Part shown: piece by piece, positions 33,541 through 45,336 of the stretch
Layout: each line of letters begins with the position of its first letter
Numbering within the stretch: position 1 is the first letter of the stretch
Notes under the pieces: model-generated
Seen by the model: the letters and a program-made list of their open reading frames with translations, nothing else
What the model was told of the DNA's origin: nothing
Database searches by the model: none
Assembly (NCBI GenBank): GCA_024509875.1
Contig: JAMPIV010019080.1
Coordinates: forward strand, 186,001 to 250,000
Length of the DNA stretch: 64,000 nt
Source: Oreohelix idahoensis
Lineage: Eukaryota; Mollusca; Gastropoda; Stylommatophora; Oreohelicidae
Direction of reading: 5' to 3'
Position numbers and translations under genes: made by a program

Positions 33541-36500
33541 AAGATTGCGGCAACGGGTTGTCCAATTGTGGCGTCACGCAATATGAAAGGGAGATGAGTC
33601 TACAATGTTGTGACGAAGTGTGACGATAGGGTTAGGGAAGTGTGCAAAAAGTGACGTCACACAAACAATACAAGGGAGGCTTGCTTCTTTTATAAATGAT
33701 GACGGAACAAAATAAATTGTGTGAGCTAAATCCCCAAAGTCTAATTTTATATATAAAATAGTTAACAACTCCCTCATGGGTGATTTATATTAATAATATA
33801 ATCTCAGTTGTAGTATTATATAACTGTTATAATCATATGCTATTTTAAACTGTTTAAAAGAAAACAAAATTCATTTTTAAAAAAAAACTATAATGTAATG
33901 CGTACCTTTCCAATTAACAATGTTGATCTGGAAGATAAGGCATTTCTAGTTCTTTCCATGGAGGAGCATCTTACTTTGCCGTTGCATAATGAAAACGAAG
34001 AGCAATCATTCGTTGATTAAAAATTCAGTTGTTAAACTCATAAATTTGTGTGGATTTTCTGTCAGTTTTAACAAATGAAGTTATTGAAGTGTTTACTTTA
34101 CATTTAATTTTTTTTTTATTGTTTGAACTTAAATTAATCCGAAATGAGGGGTTTTGTAAATATATTTAGCAACATTTTACCAGAAAAGCAGTAATAGCAA
34201 AGGCTTGATTAATTAAAAAAATACTTTACTTGAAAGACTGTTATTTTATCTGAAATAATTAACTAAATTACATTCGATTACATTCTTTATTGTCAGTGGT
34301 ATCAAAGAATAGGGAAAATAAGGGCAGTGAGGTGTGTGGGGGGTGGGAATTAAAATATTTGTGATATCACATAAGTGGGGGTCCTGGGTTTTTTGTGACA
34401 AAGTGTGACGGAGGGTGGGGGGGGGGGGGGGGGGGGTTAAAATAGTAAAATCTGCGTGACGTCAAATGTTAATGACCCGCAAGTGAATCAAAACTTCAGT
34501 GCAAGTCAACTTCGGTGTTAATTAAAACAAAAAATTCACGAGTAACAAGGCGGCGGAAATCGCAGTCATTGTGAACAAAGTGACCTAATTATTATATGAC
34601 TTATTACTTATGAATGATTCCCGGCCATTCACTACTATTATGTGCAGTTGTGTGTATGGAACGTTTATTTATTTAATTATTTTGAGTTTGGGTAACAATA
34701 AAATGATGCCTAAAACAAAACGTGGATTTCTTCCGCTACTTATCAGATGAGTTCGCATTGAAGTCACTTAATCAGGTCAAGTCAGTGTGATACAAAATAG
34801 AGGTGGCGCCGAAAAACGCGAAATGTTAACTGATGACATACATTCATACTTAAAGTCAAAGAGAAAATGGTATAGAATCACTTACAGTTTAACGGTAATA
34901 CCATTTTGATTTTTAATTTATTTATTACTTCTATTGTAGGTTTTACAGCGCCCCAACCCCTCTTATATTTACATACATGAGATATGCTGATCGGGAAATC
35001 AATATAGGAACCTTCCGGACGGCGCCTTTGCTTCGCTGCGCAGTGACTGGTGACTAGGCGTAAGTCCAGCTCAGTGTCTTTGTTTATTTCTGCACAAGAG
35101 AAGACGATTTCATTATGGCGTCAGACAGTAAATTGATTACCAGTTAGCTCCCCATCGAGCACTAACACGCGCCCCTTCTTCCTTACCTGTGACATTCTTC
35201 CATTTCTTTTGGTGACTTTCTCATCCCAAAAACGTGTTTATTCTTATAATGTGCTATCCTTCCATTTTTTTGGGTGTCTTTCTCATCCCAAAAACGTGTT
35301 TATTCTTATAATGTGTTATCCTTCCATTTATTTTGGTGTCTTTCTCATCCCAGCCATGTCTATTCTTATCATGTGTCATCCTTTATATTGCTTTACATTT
35401 CTTCTTCAGCCCCACCCTCCCCCGCCGCCCCCAACATGTCTGTATCCAATGTAAAAAATAAATCTTAGCTACTTTTCTCTGTAGCACGCCCCTTTCAACC
35501 ATTTACCATATACATGTAACTGTTGGTTCCTGTATTATTCCAGTAATGTATTATTTCAGTATCCAGCTTCCGTCACCATGTGCTTTTTAAATCCCTCAAT
35601 TTTTGTTACACTGGAGATTACAGAACACGGACTGCCTTGAACAGCACATAGTTACGACAGGATAATGTGTTGTGATCTATACTCATATAGTGCCCGCTGG
35701 TCTCTGATTAAACACAGAAATAACAGGACTACATTTCCCTTAGATAAGTCGTACAAGGAGACTAAAATAAAGTTGTGAATGAGGTTGGCAACCTCATCAT
35801 AGTAAAGACATTTCTACAGAAACCACCCCTGCAAGAGAGTGAGAATGCGTATTGCAGGCTTTTTTGCAAGTAAATTAGTTACAGTAATCGTTCAATACTC
35901 CATTAGGAGCGACAAAGAACATGGCTGAATGAATGAAGAACATATTGGTTTTGACTCAGAAGTGCACACGCTAATTCAGTGAGTCGAAAAACCTAGAAAA
36001 AAAAAAATAACAAACGTGAACCACGCTAATTGTTTTCAAGTACTTACCACTATACGCATGTAAATAACTTTGGTATTATTTCTTTTTCGCAAGTGCCTGC
36101 CAGATTGTTTCTAATGTGAAATGTATTTGCATATTACAATAATTATCTTCGTGATAGTCTTAGAAGAGTTTAATCGCACACTCTCTATGTTTTTTTAAAA
36201 TGCTCCTTCTTTCAATTATCTGGTCCGAAAATGTGTAAGCTCCACGCCCATTGGGTATCGCCGACATTTTCATAAATCTCTTGTTCCATATCTTCATTTG
36301 GGTGTACCACATCATTCATCTTAACAAAAAAATCTTTCAAGCTGTTATTTTCCAGTTCTTTGTCTGAATTCAACAGTTTAATTACATCGCACAGAAGTGC
36401 ATGTAATTATTGAATTCACTGTAGCAAAATATCATCTGTTGGTTCTACAGTACTGGGAGTTTCCCGTTCTATGTTTAAAGAAAATAAAAAATAAAAAACA

Positions 36501-36716
36501 TTATTTAAAGTACTGTATTAGCGTTGTATGGTTGCTGTAGGTTAGCACCGCTCGTTTAACGCAGTATATATTACAGAGAAAATGTAAATTAAGACGTATG
36601 TTTTATGAAAACAATAAACAAATGACTTAATTACACGTGAGTCAAAAAGATAGAAAAAAAAATTACAGACTTTCATAATTGGCTGCTTGTGTAGAATAGA
36701 AGAATTGCAAGTATAT
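33541..36716. other. Intergenic, no gene recognised
   Basis: AT-rich. Contains a G run at about 34416-34436 and the 62-bp tandem repeat at 35198-35385. An inverted GAGGTTG-G-CAACCTC lies at 35781-35795. No frame with a recognisable domain. Confidence 0.45.
35198..35385. repeat. 62-bp tandem repeat, three units
   Basis: Units start TTCCATTT at 35198, 35260 and 35322, each with CTTTCTCATCCCA and TATTCTTAT. The third is diverged in the middle. Confidence 0.85.
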
Positions 36717-37797
36717 GAAAAGATCACTTGTGTCTGTCTGATGACAAGATCACTTGTGTCTGTCTGATGACAAGATCACTTGTGTCTGTCTGATGACAAG
36801 ATCACTTGTGTCTGTCTGATGACAAGATCACTTGTGTGGGTCTGATGACAAGATCACTTATGTCTGTCTGATGACAAGATCACTTGTGTCTGTCTGATGA
36901 CAAGATCACTTGTGTCTGTCTGATGACAAGATCACTTGTGTCTGTCTGATGACAAGATCACTTGTGTCTGTCTGATGACAAGATCACTTGTGTGGGTCTG
37001 ATGACAAGATCACTTGTGTGGGTCTGATGACGAGATCACTTGTGTCTGTCTGATGACAAGATCACTTGTGTCTGTCTGATGACAAGATCACTTGTGTCTG
37101 TCTGATGACAAGATCACTTGTGTCTGTCTGATGACAAGATCACTTGTGTCTGTCTGATGACAAGATCACTTGTGTAGGTCTGATGACGAGATCCCTTGTG
37201 TGGGTCTGATGACGAGATCACTTGTGTCTGTCTGATGACAAGATCACTTGTGTCTGTCTGATGACAAGATCACTTGTGTCTGTCAATGACAAGATCACAT
37301 GTGTCTGTCTGATGACAAGATCACTTGTGTAGGTCTGATGACAAGATCACTTGTGTCTGTCTGATGACAAGATCACTTGTGTCTGTCTGATGACAAGATC
37401 ACTTGTGTCTGTCTGATGACAAGATCACTTGTGTCTGTCTGATGACGAGATCACTTGTGTAGGTCTGATGACGAGATCACTTGTGTCTGTCTGATGACAA
37501 GATCACTTGTGTCTGTCTGATGACAAGATCACTTGTGTAGGTCTGATGACAAGATCACTTGTGTAGGTCTGATGACAAGATCACTTGTGTCTGTCTGATG
37601 ACAAGATCACTTGTGTAGGTCTGATGACAAGATCACTTGTGTGGGTCTGATGACAAGATCACTTGTGTCTGTCTGATGACAAGATCACTTGTGTAGGTCT
37701 GATGACAAGATCACTTGTGTCTGTCTGATGAGAAGATCACTTGTGTCTGTCTGATGACAAGATCACTTGTGTCTGTCTGATGACAAGATCACTTGTG
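36717..37797. repeat. 26-bp minisatellite, about 41 units
   Basis: Unit: GATCACTTGTGTCTGTCTGA then TGACAA. Variant classes GTGTAGG, GTGTGGG and GACGAG are scattered singly and in short runs, as expected from unequal exchange. CAAG-ATCA-CTTG gives each unit a short hairpin. There are no unique spacers, so it is not CRISPR-like. It abuts the broken LTR of element 2 at 37798. Confidence 0.95.
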
Positions 37798-39501
37798 TAA
37801 ATTCCCCTCTTAATGTTAATTTTTAAAAATCAGTTCAGGATGAGGGGACATAATGTTGAGCTCAGCTGGCCAACTCTGCTTATCTTTAGTGATGGCGGCA
37901 GGAAAGGACTCCTCTGCTCGAATTCTCCTCTGGGCTCAGGAGACACCTCACTGATAGCTAAAAAGACCAAGGAGTATGCTGTCCGACTCTGGATTCAGCA
38001 AATCTCTGACCAGGTGCTGCTCACTACCATCAAGACCACTGTCCCTGAAATCAAGAAGGATGTACCTTCTACTTCATAACTAATTTATATTCTCTTTTAC
38101 ACTGATCACAATACAGCACAAACATTGCGTTCAGAGCGTTAGGCCAACAGTCAGCTTCATTTGAAATACTTTATTCCAGTATTACCCTTCTTAATGGTTA
38201 CTACGCCTCTGCACTTCCAGCATTATTTCTTTCTAGTCCATCATCCAGGTGTCAGTGTACTACTTGGCCATTCCATGCCGTTTTACTTCTCTCCGACACC
38301 CTCTGTTCAGGCTGGAGCATTATAGGCGTTACCTCACGTTTGCCACTGAACTACACATATATATACAGGCATAAATCAACAATTCACGTTCAATTTTTCA
38401 TTAAAAGATACTGAATGGTTTAAGCTTACCACAATTTCATGGAAATAAACACAGATACGTTGATTAGCAATGAATTCTGGCACAAACTGGCACAAATTCC
38501 GTTCTGCCTATGTTCCAGGCTTTTATTTTAGCAAAAATGTGAGCTGGCTTCAACGTACTGTCGCTTTATCAAGCTTATTTGAATTAGTGGTCTCGAACTA
38601 ACGCTCCCAAGTGTGTATATCAGCGAGACTGGCCAATGAGCCACGTTTCGACAAGTGTTTGAAAAAATGTTATCTTTTCCCGTCTCCCCCAACAACCAAG
38701 ATAGTATTTATAGCCCGACCAATCGTGGTTAGGCTTTCATTTGTTGCGCTCCAATCAATTTGGAGCTTACATGGTAGGCTATTTATGTAACGTAAGGTTT
38801 TTTCAAACACGTTATAAAAAAAATTTTATGAGCAGAAATGATTTTATGCTGTCAGGCACCCCCAATATTTTATTTTGGGTATAATTTATTAATTCCTGGA
38901 CTATTTGCGTAACGTTTTACATATTATTTGTCAGCAAACCCTAAGGAACCCAAAAATACTAATTTAAAGGAGCTACGTGGCTGCGTTCAAAATATGCAAT
39001 TTCTTCTATCTCCTGTTTAGAAGATGTGCTGTCTGGGTACTGTTATGTGTTCAAACGTAAACCCATATAATGTTGTCTTTTCTAATAAGAGTCTGTTATG
39101 ATTTATAAACCTAACTCTGGGAAAGGGTAGTGTATTTTATCACTGTCCGTCTGAAAAAAAAATTAGTGCATGTAGACTTACACGCGTGATGGTAGTAATT
39201 GTGTATCGCGCGAAGCGGGTTTAGTGTTCGGCTTTCTGCCTCTCCCTTCTCTTTTTATCCCTTTAGTCCATCTGTTCGTTCGTTTTGGTAACGCAGTATA
39301 ATTAATGTTAGGGTTAATTTAGGTCATTACGCAGTACGTCTCAATGCTTTTCCAAGAAATACAGCACACGTTTCATTGAAGAAGGCGGGTAATAATACAG
39401 TAAGCTTTACTATCAACGTGAAAGCGTTACAATTTGCAGACGAAGCAGAAAACAAGGGGGATTTCGAGTACATTCTTTGGGACAGCACTGTCATTTTACC
39501 A
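37798..39501 (-). repeat. Element 2 3' LTR, partial
   Basis: Matches 44378-46081 almost perfectly. The 627 bp equivalent to 43751-44377 is missing and the 26-bp minisatellite stands in its place. The 88-codon frame at 37813-38079 recurs in the other LTR only because the LTRs are duplicates. Confidence 0.93.
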
Positions 39502-39652
39502 TTGCTCTTCTCTTTATTAATTTTATTTGTTAGGCTTCATATTTACCTAATAATTTATATATGTGGATTAGAATATTTCATGACACTTCCCCTCTTAAAA
39601 CAGACATTATATGTCAGTCCTTTATTCTATATACACATAGAGAAATTTATTA

Positions 39653-41551
39653 TTATTTCTGGGGTTTACGGTGATTCTCATCACACGGATGGCGGCTTAA
39701 AAAATCCGCTCCCAGATTTGTTTTTCCAGATATATATTCAATGCTAAAATTATATGGAGCCAGAAGCAAAGACCATCGGAGTAACCTAGAGTTCTCATGC
39801 TTAGCCTGTGCTAAAAACGATAAAGGTTTGTGGTCAGTTTGCAACTTAAATGCCTTCCCATATAGATAAATATTGAATTTCTTTATTGCCCATATTACTG
39901 CAAGACATTCTTTTTCGCTAGTTGAGTAGTTGATTTCAGCTTTATTCAACTTTCTGCTAGCATATGCCACTGGGCTTAATTCCCCATCCAATGCATCTGA
40001 TTTCTGTAGTAAAGTTGCACCTAGCCCAATATTACTTGCATCCGTCCTTACTATGAATTCTTGACTTAAGTCAGGTAATTTCAAAATGGGTTTACTTGTG
40101 AGCTTTTCCTTCAATTCTTGGTAAGTCATTTCACATTGTGGTGTCCATGTAATGCGATCTGGAAGTCCTTTACGTGTCAATTCCGTTAAAGGTGCACATA
40201 TGGAATTAAAGTTTTTGATATACTTCTGGTAGAAACCACATAATGAGACAAAGGATCTCACGTCCTTCTTGGTTTGTGGTCTCGGGGCTTTCTGTAGTTT
40301 CTCTAAATTCTTTGGGTCAGGGGTCATGTTTCCCTGATAAACTGTGTGTCCCAAAAATTCCAATTCTTTACATCCAACGCAACATTTGGTTGGTCGGGCT
40401 GTTAAATTTGCCTCCCTAAGTCGATCAAACAGCATGTTCAGAGAGTCAATGTGTTCCTCAAATGTTTCTGTTGCTATAAGGATATCATCCATAAAATTTG
40501 TTATACAGGGATTATTCAGAGGATCCAATAATTTTCTCATCATTCTAGAGAAGACACTAGGCGCATTCTTCAATCCAAATGGCAATCTATTAAACTCATA
40601 GTGTCCTTCTGAGGTACTAAAAGCTAGGTATGGTCTAACCTCAGGCTTTACTGGAATCTGATAGTATCCTTTACTCAGATCCACTTTTGAGAAATATTTA
40701 GCTTTATTTAGTCTGGCAAACAGCTGATTTGTATCCGGCAATGGATCCACCTGTCCTTCTGTAATAGCATTCAGTCTCCTGTAATCTATACAGAGTCTAT
40801 GTTCTCCAGAGGGCTTCCTTAAAAGTACAACACCGGAACTATACGAAGACTCACTGTGCGAAATAATTCCTTCCTTCAACAGATAGTCTATCTCTTCCTT
40901 CAAAGCTTTTTCCTTAGCAAACGGAATCGAATATGGTTTCATACAGACAGGTGTGGAGTCTATTAATTTCATATCATATTCCAATAGGTTTGTATGCCCT
41001 GGTCGGTCTGTTAACACCTCTGCATGATTATTTAGAACCTGTTGCACTCTCTCTTTCTGAGTTTTCGTTAAATGTGTACTGATTTTCACCTGTGCTGCTG
41101 TCTCACAGGGGTGTAATGGATATTCAAATGATGAAAGTGGTTCCTTTTTCATCTCCATGGCGATGGACAAGGTCAACAAGTGTGTCTCTTCCTGATGTTC
41201 TCTTTCCAAATATTTCTTCAGGAGATTCACATGATAGATTTTTTCTTTCCCCTTCTTATCTATCTTATAATTTGTTCTAGACACCTTCTCTAGAACTGTA
41301 TATGGACCCTGCCATCCAATTTGTAACTTATTCTGACTCCCGGGCAAAAGAAGCAGTACCTTCTCTCCCACAGCCAAATTTCTGTCTTTCGCCTTCCTGT
41401 TATAATAGGCAGCATGTTTCTTCCTGGCTTGTTTCAAATTTTCATTGGCAAGTTTCCAGCCAGTTTTTAACCGAGTGGTCAGCTCATTCACATACTGGTA
41501 TGAAGATGTAATGTTTTCCTCTGCCTTTTCATCAGTCCACGTTCTTAACAA
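39653..41551 (-). CDS. Element 2 RT-RNase H polyprotein, open
   Basis: 632 codons. Begins at the end of the integrase region with a GPY/F-like segment (IGWQGPYTVLEKVSRTNYKI, about 41270-41330). RT follows with RLCIDYRRLNAITE, FSKVDLSKGYYQIPV, LPFGLKNAPSVFSRMM and the catalytic FMDDILIA (about 40481-40500), then the thumb (PRPQTKKDVRSFVSLCGFYQ). RNase H has VRTDASNIGLGATLL, STSEKECLAVIWAIKKF and LQTDHKPLSFL. The frame is uninterrupted to its stop 151 bp before the LTR. The annotated Met is only the first in the open frame; natural expression is probably as part of a gag-pol product. Confidence 0.9.
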   Translation of the reverse strand: MLRTWTDEKAEENITSSYQYVNELTTRLKTGWKLANENLKQARKKHAAYYNRKAKDRNLAVGEKVLLLLPGSQNKLQIGWQGPYTVLEKVSRTNYKIDKKGKEKIYHVNLLKKYLEREHQEETHLLTLSIAMEMKKEPLSSFEYPLHPCETAAQVKISTHLTKTQKERVQQVLNNHAEVLTDRPGHTNLLEYDMKLIDSTPVCMKPYSIPFAKEKALKEEIDYLLKEGIISHSESSYSSGVVLLRKPSGEHRLCIDYRRLNAITEGQVDPLPDTNQLFARLNKAKYFSKVDLSKGYYQIPVKPEVRPYLAFSTSEGHYEFNRLPFGLKNAPSVFSRMMRKLLDPLNNPCITNFMDDILIATETFEEHIDSLNMLFDRLREANLTARPTKCCVGCKELEFLGHTVYQGNMTPDPKNLEKLQKAPRPQTKKDVRSFVSLCGFYQKYIKNFNSICAPLTELTRKGLPDRITWTPQCEMTYQELKEKLTSKPILKLPDLSQEFIVRTDASNIGLGATLLQKSDALDGELSPVAYASRKLNKAEINYSTSEKECLAVIWAIKKFNIYLYGKAFKLQTDHKPLSFLAQAKHENSRLLRWSLLLAPYNFSIEYISGKTNLGADFLSRHPCDENHRKPQK

Positions 41552-41552
41552 A

Positions 41553-43557
41553 CTACATATGGACCTTTAATTGTGTGGACCTATTTGTCCATGCACCGGT
41601 ATGGTCTCTTCCACTTGAAGCTTTATAGTGATGATTTTTCCTCCCAGAATTATCATTCACAAAACGACCGCTACCAATTTTTCTTTTGGGGCTTTCTCCC
41701 CTCTTAAAATTCTTGATGAGAGATTTCCTCTCTACATCCTCTTCCTCCAGTTTGTTTAAGTCCGATTGAGGGATTTTCGGCTTATCCTGGGGTAAGACAT
41801 CTTTTTGCACTCTCCGCATAGTGGCCATTGTAAAACAGTTAAGTGAAGCTTGTCCGTGAAAAGGGGCTTCCCATTCCATTTGGTCCACTTTATCAAATTT
41901 ATTTTTCCTTTTATTGTCAGGCCTGATTTTGCCCCATGGCGTGTCCAGGTCCTGATCCATGTTCCCACTTGTGGGTGTTCCCTCATGTGCTATGCTACAC
42001 CTTTCTACAAAATTCTCAATGTCCCATCTTGCTTTGGGCCAATAATAATTGTGAGCCACCTTTTGAATGATGGTACCTATCTTCTCATGGTCCCCATCTG
42101 GTTTCACATGTAGGCTCCTTATTAATTCTGTCCTGTATCTTTTTGGAAGAACCAGCTGTCCGTGACCATTGGATCTAGCTCCAGTCTTCCTATACATCAA
42201 CTTGTTTTTCATGTAAAAATCTCCCTTGCCTGGAGTTGCATGACAAGTTGACAATTTTCTGAAACAAGGCTTGAGTGTTTTATCCCCAGCCTGTGCCTTC
42301 CTCATCTCTTCTGGAGTGGTATCTAACATAATATCCTCCTCCTGTCTTGAGGTCGACCTGACCTGAAGGGTTGCCATATACACAGGTTTCCTTCTGCAAC
42401 GGTCAGTGTCATGATTGTCCATCTGACAATTCTTACACCACCTTTTTCCTTGGTTGAAAGATTTTCTTTCATCATATTTCCTTTCATCGAATTGTGGGAA
42501 TTTATTTTTATTGTCATACCGTGGCCTATCAAATTGGTGCTTACCTTTATTTTGATCCTTAGGATCAAATTTATTAAAGTTCTGTGGTGCCCTAAAGTTG
42601 TCCACCTGTTTCTTTTTATTACCTGTTACCTCTGCTTGAGCTGCTTGATACCTTTCAGCAACATTTAGCAACTCACCCAGCCTCTCTGCACCTTGTTCCA
42701 TGAGAAACTTTCTCAGGTCTGGAGCCATGGACTCTCTTAATTGCTCTATAAGGACCATTTCCTTAAGATCTTGGGTTTTCCCCAGAGAGTCCATTTCTCC
42801 AAGTATGTCTCTATTCGTGCAGAGAACTGGTGATAGGTTTCACCTGACAGTAGTTTAGCATTCCTAAATTTTTTCCTGTAAAACTCTGCATTCTTTTCAT
42901 ACCTTAACAAAAGAGCCTGCTTTAGCATGTCATAATTTTCCTGATCACCTCTGCTCATTTTTGCAAAAACTTCATAAGCTGCCCCACGAAGTCCCTGAGA
43001 TAACTTTAAGCTCCACCTTTCTCTCTCCAACCCATACGTGGTAGCTAATAGTTCGTACCTATTTATATAGCTCTCAATATCATCGTCTTTCTCAACAAAA
43101 TGATCTAAATGAAAATTCATAGCTGAGATTGAGGCTCCTTGAGTAACCGTAGCATCAGAGGCAAAGGGACTGGCACCATTTTCAGGAGCATGGCCTTGAA
43201 ACTCAAACTCCCTTAGTCGTAATTCATGTTCCCTTTGTAATCTTTTCTCCTCCTTTTCTGCTTCCCTCTCTGCAGTCAATCTTCTTTCTTCTGCAGCTTG
43301 TCTTCTTTCCTCGGCTTCCAATTTCTTAGCCTCAGCCTCAATCTGCAACCTCTTAGTCTCAGCCTCAGCTTCAAATTGTATAACTTCTTAATTTCCCTTT
43401 CAGCCTCTAACCTTCTTTCGGCTTCAAACCTTCTTTCTTCGCGTTCAATAAATTTGTCACATTCCGTAGTAACATAGGCAACCATAACTTGCCCATCTAA
43501 TCCTAACTCTTTTGCAGTCTGAACCGCAGCAGATCGAAATTTGGCCAGGTCCGCCAT
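41553..43557 (-). pseudogene. Element 2 gag with rearranged pol start
   Basis: Gag starts at 43557 (MADLAKFRSAAVQTAKELG), with a coiled coil and frame breaks near 43375 and 42785. The last frame (41553-42794) has the capsid C-terminus, CCHC knuckle WCKNCQMDNHDTDRC, then jumps directly to MATLQVRS, skipping the protease. The linker and integrase zinc-finger start (LHVKPDGDHEK, HNYYWPKARWDIENFV) follow, ending at ERCSIAH where CPEC is expected. From there to about 41573 it encodes an unrelated basic sequence (GESPKRKIGSGRFVNDNSGR). The D-D-E core is absent. Confidence 0.87.
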
Positions 43558-43796
43558 TGTCTATCAGGTAACTTAATACAATGTCTAACCAACAATTCAA
43601 TCTCTAATGGACAACACAGGCACCGTGAGCTCAACCTTATTTAATTCCACCCAAGGATACCTTTTAATTCTTATATTCCCTGAAGTGAATTATCCCCCAA
43701 TATTTTTAATAGTTAAAGATTCAAAATCCCAAGAGCGAGACCCCAATATATGTGGTGAAGTGGGAAGTTATAAATACTTATAAGGGACTTAGTGTA

Positions 43797-43896
43797 CTGA
43801 CTGAGATCAGCTGTGAAGGTATATATATATCTAATAAGAGTAGTATATTATATATATAACCTTACTTGCTACCACATATCTATATATCTCAGTCAG
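43797..43896 (-). promoter_or_regulatory. Conserved U5 stem-loop module (LTR 2)
   Basis: Perfect 11-bp inverted arms CTGACTGAGAT (43797-43807) and ATCTCAGTCAG (43886-43896). Inside are AGCTGTGAAGG, an inner AAGGT (43816-43820)/ACCTT (43859-43863) pair and GCTACCAC. It lies 46 nt from the LTR end beside the primer-binding region. Confidence 0.75.
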
Positions 43897-45284
43897 AATT
43901 ATTCTGGAATAGTGTGATGCTACGTTATGTGTCTAGGGTATGTGTATGGTGAAGTGTAAGTCACAACAACAGACAGATAAACAATTTAATTTAATCCACT
44001 ACTCTTAACAACACTGTGACACTCACATACATATAACACTCTATGAGAATATCTTAAAGAAGTCACTAGTAACGTTTCAAATAACAATATGTATTCATTA
44101 CTGGCATGAATGAATATGTGTCCTGATTCAACTACAAGGGAACCAGGAATCACAATCAATTTAAATTACAAGTTATGTACAGAATGTATTTAATATGAAT
44201 ATTGTAGTGACATATATTATTACCAATGTTCTATGTGTGTCAATTGTGTAGTGGTAAAATGAGGTAATACTGGTTTTGTTTTGTTCAAGCTCTGTTGGTA
44301 TTTGTCATCATGACTTCAATAGTTTGTCTTTAGGGACCATTATTGTAGATGTTCACAGTTCCTGATTTTAAGACAAGTAAATTCCCCTCTTAATGTTAAT
44401 TTTAAAAAATCAGTTCAGGATGAGGGGACATAATGTTGAGCTCAGCTGGCCAACTCTGCTTATCTTTAGTGATGGCGGCAGGAAAGGACTCCTCTGCTCG
44501 AATTCTCCTCTGGGCTCAGGAGACACCTCACTGATAGCTAAAAAGACCAAGGAGTATGCTGTCCGACTCTGGATTCAGCAAATCTCTGACCAGGTGCTGC
44601 TCACTACCATCAAGACCACTGTCCCTGAAATCAAGAAGGATGTACCTTCTACTTCATAACTAATTTATATTCTCTTTTACACTGATCACAATACAGCACA
44701 AACATTGCGTTCAGAGCGTTAGGCCAACAGTCAGCTTCATTTGAAATACTTTATTCCAGTATTACCCTTCTTAATGGTTACTACGCCTCTGCACTTCCAG
44801 CATTATTTCTTTCTAGTCCATCATCCAGGTGTCAGTGTACTACTTGGCCATTCCATGCCGTTTTACTTCTCTCCGACACCCTCTGTTCAGGCTGGAGCAT
44901 TATAGGCTTTACCTCACGTTTGCCACTGAACTACACATATATATACAGGCATAAATCAACAATTCACATTCAATTTTTCATTAAAAGATACTGAATGGTT
45001 TAAGCTTACCACAATTTCATGGAAATAAACACAGATACGTTGATTAGCAATGAATTCTGGCACAAACTGGCACAAATTCCGTTCTGCCTATGTTCCAGGC
45101 TTTTATTTTAGCAAAAATGTGAGCTGGCTTCAACGTACTGTCGCTTTATCAAGCTTATTTGAATTAGTGGTCTCGAACTAACGCTCCCAAGTGTGTATAT
45201 CAGCGAGACTGGCCAATGAGCCACGTTTCGACAAGTGTTTGAAAAAATGTTATCTTTTCCCGTCTCCCCCAACAACCAAGATAG

Positions 45285-45336
45285 TATTTATAGCCCGACC
45301 AATCGTGGTTAGGCTTTCATTTGTTGCGCTCCAATC
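45285..45336 (-). promoter_or_regulatory. Likely LTR core promoter: TATA and CCAAT boxes
   Basis: In element orientation, GATTGG (reverse CCAAT) occurs twice, at about 45331-45336 and 45299-45304, upstream of TATAAATA (45285-45292). Transcription would start near 45255, giving a U3 of about 0.8 kb. CCAATCA also occurs in LTR 1 (near 24331) and LTR 3 (near 56532). The same block is in the 3' LTR at about 38705-38756. Confidence 0.55.

Noticed and set aside
35781..35795. GAGGTTG-G-CAACCTC palindrome, with similar sequences at 1052-1066 and 49564-49578
   Set aside because: Seven-base arms with imperfect copies; could be chance or a remnant of a small repeat. Too weak to call.
36717..37797. Regular 26-bp array as a CRISPR-like locus
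   Set aside because: No unique spacers between units, eukaryotic context, and variants typical of a minisatellite.
44393..44659. 88-codon frame found twice (also 37813-38079)
   Set aside because: The two copies are the two LTRs of one element and nearly identical, so conservation says nothing about coding.
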